Notes: a model not told the origin generated them from the sequence alone. A DNA stretch of 64,000 nucleotides from Chitinophaga sp. HK235 (GCF_018255755.1 NZ_CP073766.1:248001-312000), one strand, 5' to 3'; positions 61,001 through 64,000 are shown, counted from the first letter of the stretch. Translations and numbers: made by a program.

Positions 61001-64000
61001 CCAAAGGAGTGATGATCACCCACAGGAATGTGGTACATATGGTGAAAGATGTGACTACTATCAATATTGATGAAACAGACAGGCTACTGGCAGTATCCAA
61101 TTACACCTTTGATGGCTCAACCTTTGATTTCTTCAATGCACTGCTGAACGGTGCGTCACTTGTCTTGTCAGACAAGGATCTTTTGCGGGATATGGACAGG
61201 TTCGGCCATAATCTTAAGGAAGAACAGATTACTGTCTTTTTAGTGACCACTGCATTGTTTAATCTGCTGGTGGATGAATCACTGCCCGGATTAAATAATC
61301 TGAAATATATCTTATTTGGTGGGGAGCGTGGTTCGGTTAAGCATGTATCAACGTTCCTGAAAAATTATACTTCGGTGCAGCTGGTGAATGCATACGGTCC
61401 TACAGAAGCAACCGTTTATGTCACTTCTTTCCGTTGCAATAACCAGGAGCATGTAACGAATGGTGTAGTTCCCGTTGGACGCCCCTTATTGAATACATCT
61501 ATCTATGTGCTGGATCGTAATCTTCGTCCTGTGCCGGTCGGTGCTGTCGGAGAATTGTATGTGGGAGGCGATGGGGTAGCCCGTGGTTATCTCAATCAGC
61601 CGGCACTTACAGAAGAACGTTTTATTAAAAGCCCTTTCAATAGGTCAGAAGAAAATATTCGCCTGTATAAAACGGGAGATCTGGTGAGATACCTGCCGGA
61701 CGGTAACATCGAATACATCGGCCGCGCAGATTTTCAGGTGAAATTACGTGGTTACAGAATAGAGCTGGATGAAATAGAGCAACGTATACTTTCCTGTCCG
61801 GGTATTCGTCAGGCGGTGGTATTGGTGAAGGAACAGGAAGGGGGAAATAAATATTTGGCAGGCTATTATGCCACTGATGAAGATATAACCCAGACAACAT
61901 TATCAGCTTATCTGAATAAATCGCTGCCGGAGTATATGGTGCCGGCTATCCTGGTGCCGCTGAAACAATTGCCCTTAACGGCTAATGGGAAGCTGGACCG
62001 TCGCGCATTGCCGGATCCGGTTTTCACGGAGAAACATCATTACCGGGCCCCGGAGAATGATATAGAATCGGCATTATGCAGCATCTATGCTGAAGTGTTG
62101 GGGAGAACACCGGATACAATTGGAACAGAAGATGACTTTTTCCACCTGGGAGGTAACAGTATTATGGTGATTCGCCTGGTGAACCGTATCTATAAAGTGA
62201 CGGGTATACGAATAAACGTACCGGCGGTTTTCACCTTCCGGACTATCCGTAAACTCGCTGTTCACCTGCAGGATGGCGGTAGTGAACACGTAAGCTTCAC
62301 GATACCGGTCATCACATCTCCGGAAGAACAGTTACTATCCTTTGCGCAGGAACGTTTATGGTTTATAGAAAATTATGAAGGTGGCAGCGGCGCCTACAAT
62401 ATTCCACTGGTATTGCAACTGCATGCAGATATAGATAAGGCATGCCTGGTGCAGGCGTTGAGGGCTGTTGTGCATCGTCATGAAGTATTAAGGAGTGTGA
62501 TCAGGGTAGGTGTAGATGGGCAAAGTTATCAGGAGGTGATGAATGATACTGTTTATCCATTGCAGATTACAGAAAAAATATTGCATACTGAACAGGAGCT
62601 GGACAGCGCCCTGATGGAGAACGCGAGTCATGTGTTCAGACTCGAAGAAGAATATCCGGTGATAGCAGCTGTATACAGTTGTCAGAATGACAGTTATTTG
62701 AGCCTGGTATTGCACCATATTGCATTTGATGGGTGGTCGGCAGATATTTTACTGCGGGAGCTGTTGCAGTATTATCATCATTATGTCGCACTGTATGCCA
62801 ACGATACTGTTAAAGCAGCCACTTTTGCCGTACAGCCCTTGCCGTTACAGTATAAGGATTTTGCCTTGTGGCAGCGGCAGCACCTGAGTGGTGCCACCTT
62901 AGACAAACAATTGTCTTACTGGAAGAATAAGCTTTCAGGTTATGAAACGCTGCAGCTGCCCACAGATGCTCCCCGTCCGCCTAAAGTGAGTTATGCAGGT
63001 GCTGATATGGTGTTTCGTCTGGACAAGGCCACCAGCAATCAGCTGAGGGTTGTCTCCCGGGAACTGGAGGTGAGTATGTACAGCCTGTTACTGAGTGGTT
63101 ATTATTTGTTGCTGGGCAGTTACAGCAACCAGCGTGATATTGTTGTAGGCAGCCCTATCGCCAATCGTCACTACAGTGAACTGGCGGATGTTATCGGGTT
63201 CTTCGTGAATACACTGGTATTGCGGGAAGAGATAGTTCCCGAACAGCGACTGACAGATTTCATCCGTCAGGTAGGATCTTCAGTGGTTACCGCCCAACTG
63301 CATCAGGACCTACCATTTGAAAAACTGGTGGAAGAACTGAAAATCGCACCGGACGCTTCCCGTCATCCTATCATACAGGTGATATTTGACGGACATAACT
63401 TCGGGGGGCATAACGGAACTGAAGGAAGCCACTTGCTTAAACCGTATATCCGGCAATCTGACGATAAGGTGGCGAAATTTGATCTGGCTGTGATGATCAG
63501 CGATGGTGATGAAGAAATTCAAGGTGCCTTTAACTATGCTACCAGTTTGTTCAAAGAACATACGATAAGGGGTTATATCCATACTTATAAGGAAATTTTA
63601 AGTCAGCTGTCTACACTGGTGAAAACCAGTACAGAACAGGTTAAATCCCTGCGTTACGTGGACGAGGCACAGTATGACAGCATTATACATCGGTATAGTG
63701 ATACAGCGAAGGGATATCCCACAACAGCCACGATTCATGGATTATTTGAATCTCAGGCGGCGCTGATACCCGACCAGACGGCCATCGTATGTGGTGACCG
63801 CAAGCTGAGCTATCGCGAGCTGAATGAACAGGCTAATCAGCTGGCAGCCTACCTGAAGAAAAATTTTGATGTGCAGCCGGATGACCTGATTGTACTCTGC
63901 ATGGATCGTTCAGCAGATATGCTGATAGCGATGCTGGCTATACTCAAGGCAGGAGCTGCCTATGTACCGGTGGATGTTTCCCATCCTGATGACAGGTTAC
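30712..64000 (+). CDS. Giant NRPS (NRPS 2), nine complete modules and a tenth cut by the window edge
   Basis: From the ATG at 30712 one frame stays open to the window edge: 33,289 nt, at least 11,096 residues, no stop. Domain order: TubC-type docking, C-A-T, C-A-T, C-A-T, C-A-T-E, C-A-T, C-A-T, C-A-T-E, C-A-T, C-A-T, C-A(partial). Carrier serines: S1073, S2143, S3202, S4252, S5768, S6828, S7895, S9416, S10483. The N-terminal ~60 residues (MSADFSNIIRMLEKASKRG...) have the 'G...F...KLQVKV...LL.EI..YKDEIVDFL' pattern of TubC N-terminal docking domains, which receive the C-terminal tail of the upstream NRPS. The gene continues downstream; its end, any thioesterase and partner genes are not visible. 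This is among the largest bacterial proteins one would meet. Confidence 0.97.
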   Translation, partial: MSADFSNIIRMLEKASKRGMEFFFDNEKLQVKVAKGVEIDPELLAEIRAYKDEIVDFLKSDINNKKDTEAPIVRRDRTPGEKIPLSYGQEGLWVVDQLTGSLQYHIKGVFRLKGRLDKAALNYALREIVGRHEALRTVISLSPEDGLPYQHLLDKENWQLQYTDECTEASLAEHLATFSNTPFDLSADYMLRVQLIRMHEDENVLAIEIHHIAADGWSLSVLIKELSALYVAYVTQQPAVLPELPVQYSDYAVWQRQQVHSGELSKELAWWQLRLSGITALELPADYGRPPVKSTRGQLYVLPIPQDISTALKKYAQQEDVTLYMLMLTVFKVWLYRYSGQEDICVGSVIAGRTRWELESLIGFFVNTLALRSDLSGNPSFAALLAQVKETTLGAYQHQEVPFGKVVEAMEYERDLSRHPLFDVIFSLQNTPEVQLPRLGDVTLTAEKGAYVTSQFDLNVIVGETAQGLNVMVEYSTALYKEDTIRSMFDHYSALLSAVLADPSRRIDELDMIGEAEREKVLYTFNDRAVTYPAGQSLVNLFAAQVARSANATAVVCGLESITYSMLDERSTRLARYLKRQGVTAESLVPLCMERSVDMIVGILAILKAGGAYVPLDPRYPRDRITAMLSDTNYWVALTTTEYAGLLNGREDAVILRIDKLEHILDVLSPEPLPVDTNAASLAYVMYTSGSTGLPKGVLVTHGNITSLAQGSDFVELSSADVLLSTGSVAFDASTIEYWGMLLNGGRLVLCPEDRLLDSVLLKEEIIQQGVTKMWFTSSWLNQLVDTDISVFAGLHTVIAGGEKLSPLHISKLRTAYPELELINGYGPTENTTFSLTYRIRETAFDNSIPIGRPLGNRTAYVLDARLNPVPIGIPGELYVGGAGLSRGYLNRPELTAERFIPHPFSNIPGDRLYKTGDIVKMLPDGNILYTGRADDQVKVRGYRIEPGEIATVLQQSGWVKQAVVILKNGKLLAYIVPEDGCDDSLLTTYLESRLPEYMIPAAFIQLDNLPLTNNGKIDRRALPDPGQTSAIAEKYTAPKTDAEIKLAAIWSELLKVEQVSAQDDFFKLGGDSIIAISVLSRIRKTFDKPVRLYDLYQYNVLSALAEMLETSAAAVQDEGPEIKIRADLESLKQQLLSSLPDADAIEDIFPLSDIQNGMVYASLVDPSGGVYHDQFIFPLHDELNSALFEKALSLIVEKHGTLRTAYNFNIHTAGVQLVYKNIQLPISYQDHSTIRNSEIKTLLEDYLAAERQRPFTLEKAPLWRGTVIRLRDYQVFVIQFHHAILDGWSLASLMAELNTVYKQLLYSTEQFVPTPLKITYKDFIVEQLAEKENEETRKFWQTELADYKRLELFGTAEEPQRLAISYDSVYFEELKKRTAEDNISLKGLLLGAYLYLLGMLTHEDEVTLGLVSNNRPLLEDSDKLLGCFLNTLPFRMETPHQGVTWKDWFEQVENKLVAFKERDRTSLQALTDWVPDDVQHENPFFDVLFNFINFHILSHDKQELLSDQESIHEAVRQVRPNETTNTFLDFSVSITGDNLLLVYAKRKQLSSGYSLEKLHGFLNKVLDCYLYHYEENIDRNHILGEEVPQLHAFNNTAVSYPTAATITDIFSSQVKVTPEVVALSFGEERWTYAALDQQSNRMAHYLLSNGITGEEAYVPVCLERSAGLIIALLGILKAGAAYVPIDPDHPQERILHMLREVKAGLLVTNNSSAARLQLPEDIQLIVMEEDILRKYPVTPPDIRFDPERLAYVMYTSGTTGVPKGVMVTHKNVVSLARGGEFTGFTNRDVLLATGSPSFDATTIEYWGMLLNGGELVMLEENDLLDSEILKATIHQSGVTKMWFTAGLLNQLIDTDISIFKGLRTVMAGGEKLSAVHIDRLRKAFPSLEIINGYGPTENTTFSLTHRIGDTVVEPIPIGRPLGSRSAYILDSRRQLLPVGVSGELYVGGDGLSRGYLNQPEQTAARFIEHPFVAGERLYRTGDMAYQQADGAIVYQGRADDQVKIRGHRIEPAEIEARITAYPGINQAAVLIREQAGGDKYLAGYYVSSDTPDQDVLRNYLSEYLPVYMVPSVLIQLDKLPLTRNGKLDRRALPDTQLINQRPYEGPVNPIEETLCTVFGEVLNLDPSGISVQDDFFRMGGNSIMIIRLVNRLNALLEYHVNVAAVFTGRTVRNIATRLQRIGDRVKITVPAITAPEEQVLSFAQERLWFIENYEGGSNAYNIPLVLQLQPSADKEWLLQALQAVVYRHEVLRSVIRINQEGTEYQQVLEDAVQITEEILPDNKALDIALAKQANHVFSLEQEYPVKIAIYTLATGERYLSMVLHHIAFDGWSTEILLREVLKYYHYYGQLAAGKMETAAASLPAPLPLQYKDFALWQRHYLKGAVLNQQLSYWRDKLSGYETLHLSTDKSRPAHFNYAGADMSFVIDKATSERLRAISRELEVSMYSLLLSGYYLLLSAYSNQRDIVLGSPVANRHYSEIADVIGFFVNTLALREEINPEQRLTDFIRQVGASVVTAQLHQDLPFEKLVDELQVEPDLSRHPVFQTVFGMHHFGGADAAGDLFIPYNNSEHYRIAKYDLSTYLDDSSEEIAGVFNYAVSLFEATTIEGYIATYKEILQQLAVAGKELQIKSLHYQPATERTVILSNTLQTFPVDKPVHRLFEEQAAAHPERTAVVFEDVELSYGALNARADELATYIRHRYELKPDDLVGICLDRSEHMLIAILAVLKAGAAYVPMDPGYPEERIAYILSDTGTKVVLTNEKQVARLSALSTAITAEAIDHRHFVSEQPTLPPVVTAPEQLAYVIYTSGTTGQPKGAMIEHRNVSRLFHATADWYHFDASDVWTLFHSVVFDFSVWEIWGALCYGGKLLIPSTEQTKDPSLFYDLCEREGVTVLNQTPGAFYQFIATAQQKASRLTQLRYVIFGGDALNLAQLKPWYDLYADDAPRLINMYGITETTVHVTWKALSAAELDKGSLIGRVIPDLQAYVLNEYLEPLPPGAVGELYVGGAGVCRGYLNLPSLTATRFINDPFAGGDARLYKTGDLVRQLPDGELEYIGRADFQVKIRGYRIELGEIEHRLATCPGIKQAVVLVKEQAGNKYLAGYYVADEPLNHESILEYLGSYLPEYMLPAALVHLQQLPLTINGKLDRRALPEPVFTDSDHYHAPENETEAAICAIYGQLLGIAEDKISIDDDFFRLGGNSILAIRLINRLNTVLGTNIGVAAVFTGRTIRKLAAVSGVSDSVKITVPVVTAPEEQLLSFAQERLWFIENYEGGSNAYNVPLVLKLQQQVNIENLLQALYAVVHRHEVLRSRIRTTEAGQSYQEIQDDTIYPLEINRRELSSEAALDAELAAQSNRIFKLEEELPVSITLYTLNHTQHYLSIVLHHIAFDGWSTEILLRDLLNYYHYYEYLAAGDIAEAEKYLPAPLPIQYKDFALWQRHYLKGAVLDKQLTYWKDKLSGYETLHLPADKPRPAQISYEGADVSFVIDKAASEGLRAVSRELEVSLYSVLLSGYYLLLSAYSNQQDIVVGSPVANRHYGEIADLIGFFVNTLALREEIDPEQGITDFIRQVGAAVMDAQLHQDLPFEKLVDELNVEPDLSRHPVFQTTFSMQAFGSQEGAEQLFQPYEQPGQYNIAKYDLTVLLNDSGEEIYGVFNYATALFEGATITGFITTYTTILSQLLSGKGSQLKKLHYLDESGLATMLRHSRGVEQPFAADKTIHQLFEEQVRSTPHAPAVVYEETRLTYAELNEKANRLAAYLRERYDIQPDDLIALVLDRTADMLTAILAVLKAGAAYVPVSPDYPDERIHYILTDTRTKVVLTNEVYKERLQTAASIEVVDTAVLWEEKLKNYKTDNLAPLAASTNLAYVIYTSGTTGAAKGVMIQHRSVINLITALVPAHTLDQHERVGCYSNYVFDAFVYEAFPALANGNTLYLYPDNIRTAPDALRSYIDKERITVTFIPPVLLREFLSAPTGLSLIFTGGEQLPDLSDIPFNGTLLNEYGPTEATVCATMHPYHPGDSTANIGRPLVNTTVYVLDQTGRPVPVGAIGELYIGGAGVARGYLNQPSLTATRFVADPFAGGDARLYKTGDLVRQLPNGDLEYIGRADFQVKIRGYRIELGEIEHRIASYAGVKQAVVLVKELANGNKYLAGYYVADEVLNHASILDYLGSYLPEYMLPAALVHLQQLPLTINGKLDRRALPEPVFTDSDHYRAPQNDTEATMCAIYGQVLGISADKIGVDDDFFRLGGDSIVSIQLVSRLRQQAGIHITVKDIFRYRTIASLYTNVIAAGAISAIQLETEQGILSGEVPLLPIQRWFFTNVSNGLLPKYHHWNQSFLISVPVLDLTVLERTLTVLLNYHDGLRLRYRPDGTQYYSEEATSIDIHRLDIRTLDTPEELHTLLTSWQSDFDIYGDRLLQAGYLEGYADGRARLFLAIHHLLIDTVSWRMLVADMERIYNHLSTVTTTDTRSLTELLGPKGSSYRQWTTLVSGYELSVAEKEYWSDLLPGIKAGNALLESLSTPVVSYASLLLDTACTERLLRESHHVYNTQINDVLLGALGIALSRITGETSHYVLLESHGREALSASIDITHTSGWFTTMYPVEIISEGNDYGAQLVAAKESLRAVPANGIGYGILTGYRPEGLPRISFNYLGQFDGQESITSNGWQLTGEGSGLQIDASNGDHHLININGLVMGGRLQFNISGSITADLLTTLAAQYQQVLEEMIEWLGHASRTWLTASDTDNIVSNAWLSALQLQQEVSGVYLAGSLQEGFIYHALHQGEVDDAYRVQLSWDYYNVINPALLQQAWQYAQQRYSVLRLRFAWEHELVQIIDRHGHTDWRYLDISDQDKTSQEAYLKELMAKDRALPFDLSAGNLFRVYLVKRGEQEWSSLFSNHHAILDGWSMPLLLNYVHEVYLKLLQGIPVVAREDQSYAEAQRYLQQHRQDNEAYWTAAVGQLEEQEDLSSLLPAAQRHIRLSAYRHILQPAEKELVISGTRYDALKRLCAANGVTLNAVLQYCWHRQLSLYGNSNTTVVGMTVSGRNLPINDIEQSVGLYINTLPVIMEHGPGSVLSAIKHLQAHIGEVNSRSDVNLGRLQPGAERLFSSLFVFENYPLPAGTDGEEGLLSIQFRSSMEKLDYPLAVVAAERGQVISLQLKYAAELFDDAIIAQLLSGVELLLEQLITHPDIAASSLVHLRGAQYQQMISDWNNTVRDYPADKTIHQLFEEQVAATPDAIALVYGDVRLSYATLNAKANQLAAYMRTHYELKPDDLVGLYLDRSEQMVIAILAVLKAGAAYVPIDTAYPDDRISYILSDTATQVVLTNDAYQEKLARLTTASIAAIDNHEWLQMLNGLSTDNLSSINTSADLIYVMYTSGTTGMPKGVMVTHNNVARLVKNTDYVRIDTTDRIMGISNYAFDGSTFDIFGALLNGASLILSDKDLLQDISRFDNLLQTEQVTIFFITTALFNLLVEESLPGLKNLRYILFGGEHVSFKHVASFLENYPSVTLLHVYGPTETTTFATSFRCNNQVKEADGIVPIGHPLSNTSTYVLDGNLRPVPAGAIGELYIGGDGVARGYLNQPALTQERFINSPFSGPEENSRLYKTGDLVRYLPDGNIEYIGRTDFQVKLRGYRMELGEIEHRMTSYPGIKQAVVLLKEPDGGNKYLAGYYVTEIDIDHTLLLNYLEAQLPEYMVPTVLVPLEQLPLTINGKLDRRALPDAVFTDERYYRAPENDIEAVLCGVYGEVLGIASDKIGTEDDFFRLGGNSIMAIHLMNRIHTVIDIRINVSAVFTCRTIRKLAAHLQGSGNEHVSITTPVITSVEQQLLSFAQERLWFIENYEGGSGAYNIPLVLRLQPDVDKTCLEQALRAVVHRHEVLRSVIRVGKDGQSYQEVMDDTVYPLQITEKILHTEQELDTALAENASHVFRLEEEYPVKAAVYNCQNDSYLSLVLHHIAFDGWSADILLRELLQYYHYYTALHANDTVKATAFAIQPLPLQYKDFALWQRQYLSGATLNKQLSYWKNKLSGYETLQLPTDAPRPPKVSYAGADMVFSLDKATSDHLRAVSRDLEVSMYSLLLSGYYLLLGSYSSQRDIVIGSPVANRHYSELADVIGFFVNTLVLREEIDPEQRLTDFIRQVGSSVVTAQLHQDLPFEKLVEELKVAPDASRHPIIQVIFDGHNFNGRNIPEDNQLILPYSRQSEYRTAKFDLAVMISDNEEEIHGAFNYATSLFEERTIAGYIDTYKEILSQLSTLVKTSDQQIKSLRYVEAAAYDKIKHQQNNTASLYPTTATIHGLFESQAALIPDQPAIVCGDNKLTYRELNEQANQLAAYLKKNFDVQPDDLIVLCMERSADMLIAVLAILKAGAAYVPVDVSHPDDRLHYIISDTRTKVVLSNEQHTERIKSLTEGLSLKVLNTGDIYFQTGLSVRYSGENAGIAVDPSQLAYVIYTSGTTGRSKGVMVEHRNVVNYLFNVQDVLPEDLTRVDFSGNLSFDLSVTTTLYPLCFGKCLYIFEGSITDVAAYEQHLITHGIELVKSTPAYLSLLNNPEVQVKTAIVGGEKLLRHQISRILSSFTTIIDEYGPTETTVGATYYRIDDTVTTFSIGKAYHHYSIYVLDDQLRPVPAGAIGELYIGGAGVSRGYLNQPELTRERFIGNPFGSGYLYKTGDAVRYLPDGNLEYIGRTDFQVKVRGYRIEPGEIEHRLTAYPGITDAVVLAREQAAGVHYLAGYYASATIPDEQALRDYLASYLPEYMIPSVLMRLDALPLTANGKLDRRALPDPAFAGQGGYEAPANAMEKQLCAVFGEVLEMDAGSISVTDDFFRLGGNSILAIRLVNRLNALLGTKTGVAAVFNSRTIRKLSAALQEGTGDHVKITVPVITSPEEQLLSFAQERLWFIENYEGGSNAYNIPLALKLQPQVNTDNLLQALRAVIHRHAVLRSLIKMNADGESYQITPDESLYPVEIEMYALSDQDSLDEIISINARHIFRLDEEYPVKIGLYVLGTEERCLNIVLHHIAFDGWSTEILLRDLLNYYNYYETLAAGEAVATEKYLPAPLPLQYKDFALWQRHYLKDAVLEKQLSYWRDKLSGYETLHLPTDKPRPAYINYTGADISFTLDKATSDGLRVLSRNQEVSMYSVLLSGYYLLLGAYSNQRDIVLGSPVANRHYSEIADVIGFFVNTLALREEIDPEQRITDFIRQVSESVIGAQLHQDLPFEKLVDELQVEPDMSRHPVFQTTFSIQHFGGNGPDTSGLFAPYGASGYYKVAKYDLSVILDDSSEMITGAFNYALSLFEATTIEGYISTYKEILRQLALAGKELQIKSLRYQPATERTAMLAEWNNPLQTFPVDKPVHRLFEEQAAAHPERTAVVFEDVQLSYGELNTRADELAAYIRYRYQLKPDDLVGICLDRSEHMLIAILAVLKAGAAYVPMDPAYPEERITYILSDTGTKVVLTNEKQVSRLSALSAEITAEAIDHRHFVSEQPVLPPVVTAPEHLAYVIYTSGTTGQPKGAMIGHRNVARLFHATAAWYHFDTTDVWTLFHSVVFDFSVWEIWGALCYGGKLVVPSTEQTKDPSLFYDLCEREGVTVLNQTPGAFYQFIAAAQQKASRLTQLRYVIFGGDALNLAQLKPWYNLYADDAPQLINMYGITETTVHVTWKALSAAELDKGSLIGRVIPDLQAYVLNEYLEPLPQGAVGELYVGGAGVCRGYLNLPSLTATRFIKDPFTGGNARLYKTGDLVRQLSNGELEYIGRADFQVKIRGYRIELGEIEHRLASYPGVKQAVVLVKEQVGNKYLAGYYVADEALDHESMLEYLGSYLPEYMLPAALVHLQQLPLTINGKLDRRALPEPVFTDSNHYRAPENDTEATMCAIYGQVLGIAGDKIGVDDDFFRLGGDSIVSIQLVSRLRQQAGIHITVKDIFRYRTIASLYTNVIVAGTASAVQLETEQGILSGEVPLLPIQRWFFTNVSSGLLPKFQHWNQSFLINVPVLDRTLLERTLTVLLNYHDGLRLRYRPDGTQYYSEEATSIDIRRLDISTLETPEELHTILSSWQADFDIYGDRLLQAGYLEGYADGRARLFLAIHHLLIDTVSWRMLMADMERIYNHLSTVTTTDTRSLIEWLGPKGSSYRQWATLISGYELSVTEQEYWSDLLPGIKAGNALLESLSTPNVNAASLLLDTAYTGRLLRESHHVYNTQINDILLSALGVALSRITGEKSHYILLESHGREALSASIDITHTSGWFTTMYPVEITSESDDYGAQLVTAKETLRAIPANGIGYGILTNYDPEGLPRISFNYLGQFDGQESAAGSGWQLTGESSGRTIDASNGDHHLININGLVIGGRLQFNISGSITADLLTTLAAQYQQVLEDVIEWLGLASRTWLTASDTDNIVSNAWLSVLQSQQEVSGVYLAGSLQEGFIYHALHQGEVDDAYRVQLSWDYHNAINPALLQQAWQYAQQRYSALRLRFAWEHELVQIIDRHGHTDWRYLDISNQDKTSQEAYLKELMVQDRTLPFDLSAGNLFRIYLVKRGEREWSSLFSNHHAILDGWSMPLLLNYVHVVYLQLLKGVPVVVQEDHSYAEAQRYLQEHRQDNEAYWTAAVGQLEEQEDLSNLLRADQRHIRLSDYRHILQPAEKTLVISGARYEALKRLCAASGITLNAVLQYCWHRQLSLYGNTRTTVVGMTVSGRNLPINDIEQSVGLYINTLPVIMEHGAGSVLSAIKHLQAHIGEVNSRSDVNLGRLQPGGERLFSSLFVFENYPVPTGTEDDGSGLSIQLTGSVEKLDYPLAVVAAERGQVISLELKYAAELFDEATIAQLLSGMELVLEQLTAHPDIAASSLVHLREAQYQQMIFDWNNTAHDYPADKTIHQLFEEHVASTPDAIALVYEDVRLSYAVLNAKVNQLATYMRTHYELKPDDLVGLYLDRSEQMVIAILAVLKSGAAYVPIDIAYPDDRISYVLSDTAAQLVLTNEVYQHKLTQFTTAAVVAIDNNLFVQTLATFPVDNLYHINTATDLAYVIYTSGTTGMPKGVMIEHHSVNRLVRNVGYVDFTTEDHVLTIANYAFDGSVLEIFGALLNGCQLVIAPQGAALDLQQLEKLMVRNQITISVFTTSLLHRLMDEKLSSLYQLKYIIAGGEQLSYIHAAEFLEQANTVKLVNAYGPTESTTIGTTYLSNNYQTLSATILPMGRPMENTVAYILDNELRPVPVGVAGELYLGGAGIARGYLKRPELTTERFIANPFSTESEKRKGINQRLYKTGDLVKFLPDGNIEYIGRTDFQVKLRGYRIELGEIEHRITGYPGIKQAVVLLKEQAGGNKYLVGYYVAETNIDHTLLLSHLEAQLPEYMVPTVLIPLEHLPLTVNGKLDRRALPDAIFTNEHHYRAPENDIEAALCGIYGEVLGIASDKIGTEDDFFRLGGNSIMAIRLMNRLNTELNAQISISGIFTCRTIRKLAGYIQHSDAEHVSITIPVVTDEEQQLLSFAQERLWFIENYEGGSNAYNIPVTLRLQEHVNPATLLQAIRAVVSRHEILRSLIKVNAEGDGYQMVPDESKYPVAIEEYMLNDHAALAETVDMNAHHIFRLDEEYPVRIRLYTLATGERYLNMVLHHIAFDGWSTGILLRDLLNYYHYYECHEAGDIILAEKYLPAPLPLQYRDYALWQRRYLKDAVLNKQLDYWKNKLSGYETLHLPTDKQRPEHINYEGADVGFVIDKAVSDRLRLLSRELEVSMYSVLLSGYYLLLSTYSNQQDILVGAPVANRHYGEIADLIGCFVNTMVLREEIDPEQRITDFIRQVGTSVVAAQSHQDLPFEKLVDELHIEPDTSRHPLFQTAFSLEDSDNNEAIGKLFLPYNNAGGYNIAKYDLTVLLKDSGEEIYGAFNYATSLFEGETITGFVNTYITILEQLSAGEDSRLKSLVYLDEVQYQQMVIDWNDTVGDYPVDKTIHQLFEEQVAARPDATALVYEGVRLSYASLNAKANQLASYIRDCYNLQPDDLVVLCLDRSEHMIVAILAVLKAGAAYVPIDADYPDDRIAYILSDTATKLVLTNEVYQHKLSQIATVAVRSIDSDELISAIADLPVDNLLHINTAADLTYVMYTSGTTGVPKGVMITHRNVVHMVKDVTTINIDETDRLLAVSNYTFDGSTFDFFNALLNGASLVLSDKDLLRDMDRFGHNLKEEQITVFLVTTALFNLLVDESLPGLNNLKYILFGGERGSVKHVSTFLKNYTSVQLVNAYGPTEATVYVTSFRCNNQEHVTNGVVPVGRPLLNTSIYVLDRNLRPVPVGAVGELYVGGDGVARGYLNQPALTEERFIKSPFNRSEENIRLYKTGDLVRYLPDGNIEYIGRADFQVKLRGYRIELDEIEQRILSCPGIRQAVVLVKEQEGGNKYLAGYYATDEDITQTTLSAYLNKSLPEYMVPAILVPLKQLPLTANGKLDRRALPDPVFTEKHHYRAPENDIESALCSIYAEVLGRTPDTIGTEDDFFHLGGNSIMVIRLVNRIYKVTGIRINVPAVFTFRTIRKLAVHLQDGGSEHVSFTIPVITSPEEQLLSFAQERLWFIENYEGGSGAYNIPLVLQLHADIDKACLVQALRAVVHRHEVLRSVIRVGVDGQSYQEVMNDTVYPLQITEKILHTEQELDSALMENASHVFRLEEEYPVIAAVYSCQNDSYLSLVLHHIAFDGWSADILLRELLQYYHHYVALYANDTVKAATFAVQPLPLQYKDFALWQRQHLSGATLDKQLSYWKNKLSGYETLQLPTDAPRPPKVSYAGADMVFRLDKATSNQLRVVSRELEVSMYSLLLSGYYLLLGSYSNQRDIVVGSPIANRHYSELADVIGFFVNTLVLREEIVPEQRLTDFIRQVGSSVVTAQLHQDLPFEKLVEELKIAPDASRHPIIQVIFDGHNFGGHNGTEGSHLLKPYIRQSDDKVAKFDLAVMISDGDEEIQGAFNYATSLFKEHTIRGYIHTYKEILSQLSTLVKTSTEQVKSLRYVDEAQYDSIIHRYSDTAKGYPTTATIHGLFESQAALIPDQTAIVCGDRKLSYRELNEQANQLAAYLKKNFDVQPDDLIVLCMDRSADMLIAMLAILKAGAAYVPVDVSHPDDRL
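34081..37260 (+). other. NRPS module 8: C(DCL-like)-A-T, predicted Val
   Basis: The C domain (34140-35490) has FHHAILDG (His1282-His1283) and an N-terminus 'FPLSDIQNGMVY' of the DCL kind, although there is no upstream epimerase. The A domain (35520-36990) gives DAIWMGGTFK (Val-like), and its large subdomain is a close relative of A7. From about 36,740 on, the small subdomain and carrier resemble those of modules 4, 5 and 9 instead. The carrier motif is MGGNSI (Ser2143). Confidence 0.87.
37261..40430 (+). other. NRPS module 9: C(LCL)-A-T, predicted L-Thr
   Basis: The C domain (37270-38650) has HHIAFDG (His2325-His2326). The A domain (38690-40190) gives DFWNIGMVHK, identical to A5 and A13. The T domain (Ser3202) starts like the carrier of the Thr-plus-E modules (TDSDHYHAPEN) but changes to LGGNSILAIRL at the phosphopantetheine site. 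No E domain follows, so L-Thr should be kept. Confidence 0.9.
40431..44910 (+). other. NRPS module 10: C(LCL)-A-T-E, same unknown residue as module 1, D-configured
   Basis: The C domain (40440-41790) has HHIAFDG (His3386-His3387). The A domain (41860-43320) has the A1-type pocket DAYFITEVCK with the same 'SNYVFDAFVYE', 'FIPPVLL' and 'IFTGGE' segments. From about 42,910 the small subdomain switches to the Thr-module type. The T domain has LGGDSI (Ser4252). The E domain (43610-44900) has HHLLIDTVSWR (His4438-His4439). Confidence 0.9.
44911..48130 (+). other. NRPS module 11: C(DCL)-A-T, predicted Ile
   Basis: The C domain (44920-46320) has NHHAILDG (His4897-His4898), matching the E domain before it. 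The A domain (46360-47870) gives DGFFLGVTFK, the same as A3. The T domain has LGGNSI (Ser5768). Confidence 0.88.
48131..51320 (+). other. NRPS module 12: C(LCL)-A-T, predicted Asn
   Basis: The C domain (48140-49500) has HHIAFDG (His5953-His5954). The A domain (49570-51060) gives DLTKIGEVGK, one change from the established Asn code DLTKLGEVGK, with 'FDLSVTTT', 'VKSTPAY' and 'IDEYGPTE'. The T domain has LGGNSI (Ser6828). C12 is nearly repeated as C16. Confidence 0.9.
51321..55840 (+). other. NRPS module 13: C(LCL)-A-T-E, predicted Thr, epimerised
   Basis: The C domain (51330-52690) has HHIAFDG (His7014-His7015). The A domain (52740-54250) gives DFWNIGMVHK. The T domain has LGGDSI (Ser7895). 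The E domain (54540-55830) has HHLLIDTVSWR (His8081-His8082). It is the third copy of the Thr module and a close copy of module 5 in order and sequence, giving D-allo-Thr. Confidence 0.91.
55841..59075 (+). other. NRPS module 14: C(DCL)-A-T, altered hydrophobic pocket
   Basis: The C domain (55850-57240) has NHHAILDG (His8540-His8541). The A domain (57290-58800) gives DGLVIGATIK, not a code I can assign. The rest of the domain closely follows A6. The T domain has LGGNSI (Ser9416). Confidence 0.86.
59076..62275 (+). other. NRPS module 15: C(LCL)-A-T, aliphatic residue likely
   Basis: The C domain (59090-60450) has HHIAFDG (His9602). The A domain (60500-62030) gives DGFLLGAVYK, near Ile-type codes but not exact. 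It is a relative of A11 with a changed pocket. The T domain has HLGGNSI (Ser10483). Confidence 0.86.
62276..64000 (+). other. NRPS module 16 (cut by window edge): C(LCL)-A..., perhaps Asn
   Basis: The C domain (62280-63650) has HHIAFDG (His10668) and is a close copy of C12 throughout. The first ~95 residues of the A domain are present ('ATIHGLFESQAALIPDQ', 'KKNFDVQPDDLIVLCM') and match A12, so Asn is a reasonable guess. The pocket residues themselves lie outside the window. Confidence 0.8.
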